In this document: piece by piece, positions 60,012-64,000 of the stretch
Layout of the letters: the number at the start of each line of letters is the position of its first letter
Numbering within the stretch: the stretch's first letter is position 1
DNA from: JAHDCC01 sp964551835
GTDB taxonomy: Bacteria; Actinomycetota; Acidimicrobiia; Acidimicrobiales; SZUA-35
Assembly (NCBI GenBank): GCA_964551835.1
Contig: CAZKEM010000054.1
Coordinates: 9,430 to 73,429, forward strand
Direction of reading: 5' to 3'
DNA: 64,000 bases
Program-made: the position numbers and the translations under genes
Notes under the pieces: model-generated
What the model was told of the DNA's origin: nothing
The model's database searches: none
Seen by the model: the letters and a program-made list of their open reading frames with translations, nothing else

Positions 60012-61795
60012 ACCAACCGGAGGTCAGAGCATGGGCGGTTTTGCGTCGCGGAGTCGCTGAAACCCCAGAGATTAAGCGCGGCCTGATACCAACCATCGCT
60101 GCCGCGCTACTCGGCTCCGCCGGGCAACTGATCCTTCCGATTGTGGTACAACAAGCGTTCGATCGCGGCTTCGATGAAGGCTCTGATGGATCCGTTGACG
60201 TCGATATGGAACGTATCGGTATGATCTGCGCAGTCGCCGCGATCACGGCATTGTTTGTCTTTGTCATGGACCGGCTGGCGTTGTGGCGTCTTTTGGTCGC
60301 CGGAGAAAGCGCTCTCTCAGCGTTGCGAGTCAGAGCCTTCACCCATATCCATCAATTAAGCATGGCTGAGCACTCCGAGAGCCAGCGGGGTCAGCTGACC
60401 GCTCGAGTAACGAGCGACACTGAGACACTTTCGCGCTTCCTTCAATGGGGTGCCCTGACCTGGATCCGACAATCCGCCGTTATCGCTGGCTCCCTACTCG
60501 CGATGGCTTGGTTCAGTTGGCAACTTACACTTGTCGTTCTCGTCGCGTATTCACCACTGTTCCCATCGCTTCGATACATTCAGCGCCGCCAGTTTGACGC
60601 GTATGGCCAGGTCAGAACAAGTGTGGGCGAAATGATCGGCCTTGCAGCGGAGAGTATAAGTGGGGCGGCGACGATTCGCGGGTACGGGTACCAAAAGGTG
60701 GTTTCGCAACGGCTACTCGAAAGCTCCAGTTCGCTAACCAGAAACCAGATCGATGCTCATCGGTACTTCGCACTTCTCTCCCCTGTTCTGGCATTCTTCA
60801 GTGCAATCGCTTTTTCGGCGTCGATTCTTGTCGCGCTCTGGCTCGGACCGAGCGAGCTTACAATAGGCCAATTCGGCGCATTCATATTTCTGTTGACTAT
60901 TGTTAATGGGCCGGTGAGTCAGATCGCTGAAGTGCTCGATCAGACTCAGACCGCCATGGCAGGTTGGGCTAAGGTCCAAAAACTGTTCGACATCGAAATA
61001 GACCTCGTTGAACCGTCCGATGCCGACGCTGTCGTTCTCGATTCCGCTCCCCCACGAGTCGAATTCTCCGCTGTCGGGTTTCGGTACCGAACGGGCGACC
61101 AGATTCTTGATGATCTGACCTTCGAGGTTCCCGCCAGGGCATCGGTCGCTATTGTCGGCGAAACCGGAGCGGGGAAAACCACCGTTGCAAAGCTAATCTC
61201 TCGATTGATCGACCCCACCAGCGGCACTGTGAGCGTCGGCGGCCATGACCTTCGCAACGTAACCAAGTCGAGTCGAAATAGCGCCATTCGGATGGTTACA
61301 CAAGACGGATTTCTCTTCGATACGACGGTCCGTGAGAATATTCGGTTTGGTCGTCCCGGAGCCACCGACCACGAGATCGTCGAGGCTGCTGCCAAGCTTG
61401 GTCTGGACAAACGGTTGGCATCTCTTCCTCAGGGCCTCGAAACCCCGGTCGGCGAACGAGGAGACAACGTTTCGGTCGGTGAACGGCAACTTATCGCTCT
61501 CGTACGGGCGCAGGTAGCGGGAGCTGGACTTCTAATACTCGACGAAGCAACTAGCTCGGTCGACCCAGAGGTAGAAAAGGATTTAGCCGAAGCGCTGACC
61601 AGACTCAGCCAGGACCGAACGACCATCACGATCGCTCATCGCATGTCGACGGCCGAACGTGCTGACATGGTTCTCGTCTTAGATCGAGGCAAGCTCGTAG
61701 AGCAGGGAACCCATGCCGAATTGCTCGAAGCTAAACAATTCTACCACAGCTTGTACTACGCGTTAGATGCCGCCGAGGCCAACTTACTCAGGTAG
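60008..61795 (+). CDS. Heterodimeric ABC exporter half-transporter with catalytic ATPase site
   Basis: A 595 aa partner of the preceding half-transporter. The membrane domain spans about 25-320. The NBD has Walker A VGETGAGKTT (about 383-392), Walker B LLILDEATSSVD with catalytic Glu513, and H-loop TIAHRMST with His544. The signature is NVSVGERQL (about 487-495), with the usual Gly-Gly-Gln replaced by Val-Gly-Glu. Thus the complementary site made by its Walker motifs plus the partner's intact LSGGQ is the active one. The start lies in the stop of the previous gene (ATGA), so the two are made together. Confidence 0.94.
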   Translation: MNQPEVRAWAVLRRGVAETPEIKRGLIPTIAAALLGSAGQLILPIVVQQAFDRGFDEGSDGSVDVDMERIGMICAVAAITALFVFVMDRLALWRLLVAGESALSALRVRAFTHIHQLSMAEHSESQRGQLTARVTSDTETLSRFLQWGALTWIRQSAVIAGSLLAMAWFSWQLTLVVLVAYSPLFPSLRYIQRRQFDAYGQVRTSVGEMIGLAAESISGAATIRGYGYQKVVSQRLLESSSSLTRNQIDAHRYFALLSPVLAFFSAIAFSASILVALWLGPSELTIGQFGAFIFLLTIVNGPVSQIAEVLDQTQTAMAGWAKVQKLFDIEIDLVEPSDADAVVLDSAPPRVEFSAVGFRYRTGDQILDDLTFEVPARASVAIVGETGAGKTTVAKLISRLIDPTSGTVSVGGHDLRNVTKSSRNSAIRMVTQDGFLFDTTVRENIRFGRPGATDHEIVEAAAKLGLDKRLASLPQGLETPVGERGDNVSVGERQLIALVRAQVAGAGLLILDEATSSVDPEVEKDLAEALTRLSQDRTTITIAHRMSTAERADMVLVLDRGKLVEQGTHAELLEAKQFYHSLYYALDAAEANLLR

Positions 61796-61854
61796 CCAAG
61801 CCTCTCCGAGGCGAACCAACTACACTTGGCCAAAATTCGTACCGATAACGATAT

Positions 61855-63990
61855 ATGAGTGAGCCAAGGCTGGGTGACAACCATATGGATACTTCAAATT
61901 CACCCTGGACGTTCGACAACGAAAGTGCACCCCTGAACACGTCGGGCCCTTTGCTGACCTTGGTCGATGGCCGTTCTTTTTCATTGAGTAGCGTCTGTGG
62001 CGACATCAGTGGAGCCGACCCGCAGGGGTTTTTTTACCTCGACACAAGAATTCTGAAGAAATTCCAACTCTTACTCAATGGGCAGCCGATCGAACCTCTT
62101 GGCCATGATGTGATCGATAGTTTCAGCGCTCAATTTGTTGGGCGTTTTCATGGCGCCAAACGAGTTGCAGATGCCCCCATCGTCGTTTTTCGGTCACGAG
62201 TGATTAGTGGCGGAATGTCCGAAACCGTGATGATCCACAATTTCGGAGATTCACCGATGCAGCTGGTTCTTTCAGCCCAGTTTGAGACAGATTTCGCCGG
62301 ACTGTTCGAAGTCAAGGAGGGTCGCGCTGAGACGGGCAGAGTCGTTAGACCGACCCAACTCCGAGATCGTCTGCGTTTCTCGACCGGTTCATCCGAAACC
62401 CTTGAAGTCGAAATTACATCGGATCCCAAGCCAACCCAGCTATCTGGAAGTTCGATGAGTTGGACAATAGATCTCGAACCAGGAGATGTCTGGCAGAACA
62501 TTATTTCGGTCGCCGCGCTGCTCGGCGGAAAGCCAGTTACAGCAAGCACCGACACTATGCCGGTGTCCGCGAGCCAACGGCTTTCAGATTGGAAGTCGAA
62601 GGCTCCGGAAATCGCTACCAATTACGCTGCGTTGTCGGTTTGTGGGCACAAGGCAATCAGCGATGTCGGATCGCTTCGAATTTTCGACTCCCGGTATGAA
62701 GATCAACCTGTAGTCGCGGCGGGCGCTCCATGGTTCATGACCCTATTCGGGCGCGATTCCCTTTTAACAGCGTGGATGGCCTTGCTCGTCGACCCTGACC
62801 TTGCCGTTGGGGTACTAAAAACTCTCGCTCGACTCCAGGGAACCAACGTAGACCCGACCACCGAAGAAGAGCCGGGCCGGATTCTTCACGAAGTCAGGTT
62901 CTCGGGAGCTGACAGCGACTCGTTTGACGATGGCGATGTTTACTATGGCACGGCTGATGCAACCCCATTGTTTGTGATGCTCGTTGCTGAATTGAACCGA
63001 TGGACGCCGAACAAAGAACTCGTTCAAGAGCTACTGCCCCACGTTGATCGCGCCCTGGACTGGATAGCAACCTATGGCGACAAGGACGGAGACGGATTTG
63101 TCGAGTACGAACGATCGACCACGACTGGCCTGGAAAACCAGGGTTGGAAAGACTCCTGGGATGGCATCCGGTATCGGGACGGAACCGTGTGTCGGGCCCC
63201 AATCGCTCTCAGCGAAGTTCAGGCCTACACCTATGGTGCTTACCTGGCCCGCGCAGACCTCGCATCGTATCTTGGTGAAACGGACGAAGCCCAGGTCTGG
63301 ACCGAAAAGGCTGACGAACTGAAGAAGGCATTCAACCAGCAGTTCTGGTTGGAAGACCTCGGGTGGTTTGCTGTTGGTTTAGACAGCGACAAAAACCCGA
63401 TCGATTCGCTTGCTAGTAACGTCGGCCATTGCTTGTGGACTGGCATTGTCGACGATGACAAAGCGCCTATTGTTGCCGAAAACCTCTTGTCACCTCGGAT
63501 GTTCTCAGGGTGGGGTCTACGAACCCTGTCATCGGCGAACCCTGGTTATAATCCAACCGGCTACCATACCGGTTCGGTTTGGCCTCACGATACTGCAATA
63601 GCCGCTGCTGGTTTAACCAAATACGGTCTCATAGATCAGGCCCATCGGCTCCTTATTGCCATGCTCGACTGTGGCTACGTCTCTAACGGCCGCTTGCCAG
63701 AACTGATGAGCGGGTTCGACCGGCTAGAAGTCGGCAGCCCAATCGGCTACCCGTCGTCTTGTTCACCACAAGCCTGGGCTGCGGCAGCCCCCTTACTTGC
63801 CCTACGTTCGTTTCTCCGATTAGAACCGGCCTGTCATGCGGGCACGGTGTCTATCGACCCGGTACTGCCCGCCGAAGTCTTGTATCTGAACATCGACGGG
63901 GTGCGCATCGGACGCGGGCATGTCTCGATTCGAGTAGACGGAGGCCAGTACGAACTCATCGGCCTTCCGCCTGAGTACAAGCTGAGCTAG
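61855..63990 (+). CDS. Glycogen debranching-type enzyme (amylo-alpha-1,6-glucosidase-like)
   Basis: A 711 aa cytosolic protein. The N-terminal about 200 residues match the glycogen-debranching N domain (SGADPQGFFYLDTRIL and MIHNFGDSPMQLVLSAQF). A catalytic (alpha/alpha)6 barrel follows: AGAPWFMTLFGRDSLLTAW, ATPLFVMLVAELNRW, NQGWKDSWDGIRYRDG, and YHTGSVWPHDTAIAAAGL. Family members remove alpha-1,6 branches or act on related oligosaccharides, so storage-glycan turnover is the likely role. It starts 60 nt after the ABC exporter gene and ends 10 nt before the window edge. Confidence 0.9.
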   Translation: MSEPRLGDNHMDTSNSPWTFDNESAPLNTSGPLLTLVDGRSFSLSSVCGDISGADPQGFFYLDTRILKKFQLLLNGQPIEPLGHDVIDSFSAQFVGRFHGAKRVADAPIVVFRSRVISGGMSETVMIHNFGDSPMQLVLSAQFETDFAGLFEVKEGRAETGRVVRPTQLRDRLRFSTGSSETLEVEITSDPKPTQLSGSSMSWTIDLEPGDVWQNIISVAALLGGKPVTASTDTMPVSASQRLSDWKSKAPEIATNYAALSVCGHKAISDVGSLRIFDSRYEDQPVVAAGAPWFMTLFGRDSLLTAWMALLVDPDLAVGVLKTLARLQGTNVDPTTEEEPGRILHEVRFSGADSDSFDDGDVYYGTADATPLFVMLVAELNRWTPNKELVQELLPHVDRALDWIATYGDKDGDGFVEYERSTTTGLENQGWKDSWDGIRYRDGTVCRAPIALSEVQAYTYGAYLARADLASYLGETDEAQVWTEKADELKKAFNQQFWLEDLGWFAVGLDSDKNPIDSLASNVGHCLWTGIVDDDKAPIVAENLLSPRMFSGWGLRTLSSANPGYNPTGYHTGSVWPHDTAIAAAGLTKYGLIDQAHRLLIAMLDCGYVSNGRLPELMSGFDRLEVGSPIGYPSSCSPQAWAAAAPLLALRSFLRLEPACHAGTVSIDPVLPAEVLYLNIDGVRIGRGHVSIRVDGGQYELIGLPPEYKLS

Positions 63991-64000
63991 ACCCCACGGC

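Overview
This 64 kb window is dense, mostly single-copy chromosomal DNA from a moderately GC-rich actinomycete. I infer the class Acidimicrobiia from the gene content. It has coenzyme F420 synthesis genes (cofD, cofE), menaquinone synthesis (menA), a DUF3516-type helicase, an LCP-family wall-polymer ligase and a resuscitation-factor-like protein. It also has L,D-transpeptidase and PGRP-type amidase genes, many GTG/TTG starts and very tight gene packing. I found no rRNA, tRNA, CRISPR array, insertion sequence or prophage. The genus cannot be fixed from the sequence alone.

Layout. 1-4652: a truncated membrane glycosyltransferase, then rmd-gmd (GDP-6-deoxy sugar synthesis) running into cofD. 4649-9488: a membrane-anchored repeat protein, cofE, a large SF2 RNA helicase and a conserved unknown gene behind a good promoter. 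9485-18688 (minus): a surface-polysaccharide operon read thiN > LCP > ugd > UDP-xylose synthase > three GT4 glycosyltransferases > sugar nucleotidyltransferase. 18827-24252: a small membrane protein, YceH, a HIT protein, a SulP transporter with a probable ATT start, and a DrrAB-like ABC exporter. 24276-27850: a His-rich lipoprotein between two polytopic membrane proteins, plus a small unknown gene. 27879-35242: gltBD, a VOC protein and a phosphodiesterase. 35535-39118: an envelope cluster (BON protein, L,D-transpeptidase, PGRP amidase fused to DUF4214-like repeats). 39160-45916: J-domain protein, menA, murF, an RsbW-like ATPase, ddl and a long coiled-coil membrane protein. 46010-51586: a TetR regulator divergent from a three-gene, translationally coupled lipid-type operon. 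51801-57965: fasciclin lipoprotein, orphan modB, tpx, a frameshifted surface-protein remnant, serB, thioesterase, GNAT and an Rpf-like protein. 58134-63990: a heterodimeric ABC exporter and a glycogen-debranching-type enzyme.

How the genes work together. Much of the window serves the envelope. It makes sugar nucleotides (GDP-6-deoxymannose, UDP-glucuronate/xylose), assembles glycans and attaches them to the wall (LCP), makes peptidoglycan precursors (murF, ddl) and remodels the wall. The most promising uncharacterised unit is 46010-51586. It contains a fatty-acyl-reductase/HAD fusion, a lactate-racemase (LarA)-like protein that keeps the cofactor lysine and nickel histidine but lacks one catalytic histidine, and a PlsC-type acyltransferase. 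A TetR repressor with an obvious palindromic site sits beside them. The second is the His-rich lipoprotein locus at 24276-27553. Genome economy is extreme: seven co-directional pairs overlap by 4 nt, and four convergent pairs share interlocked stop codons.
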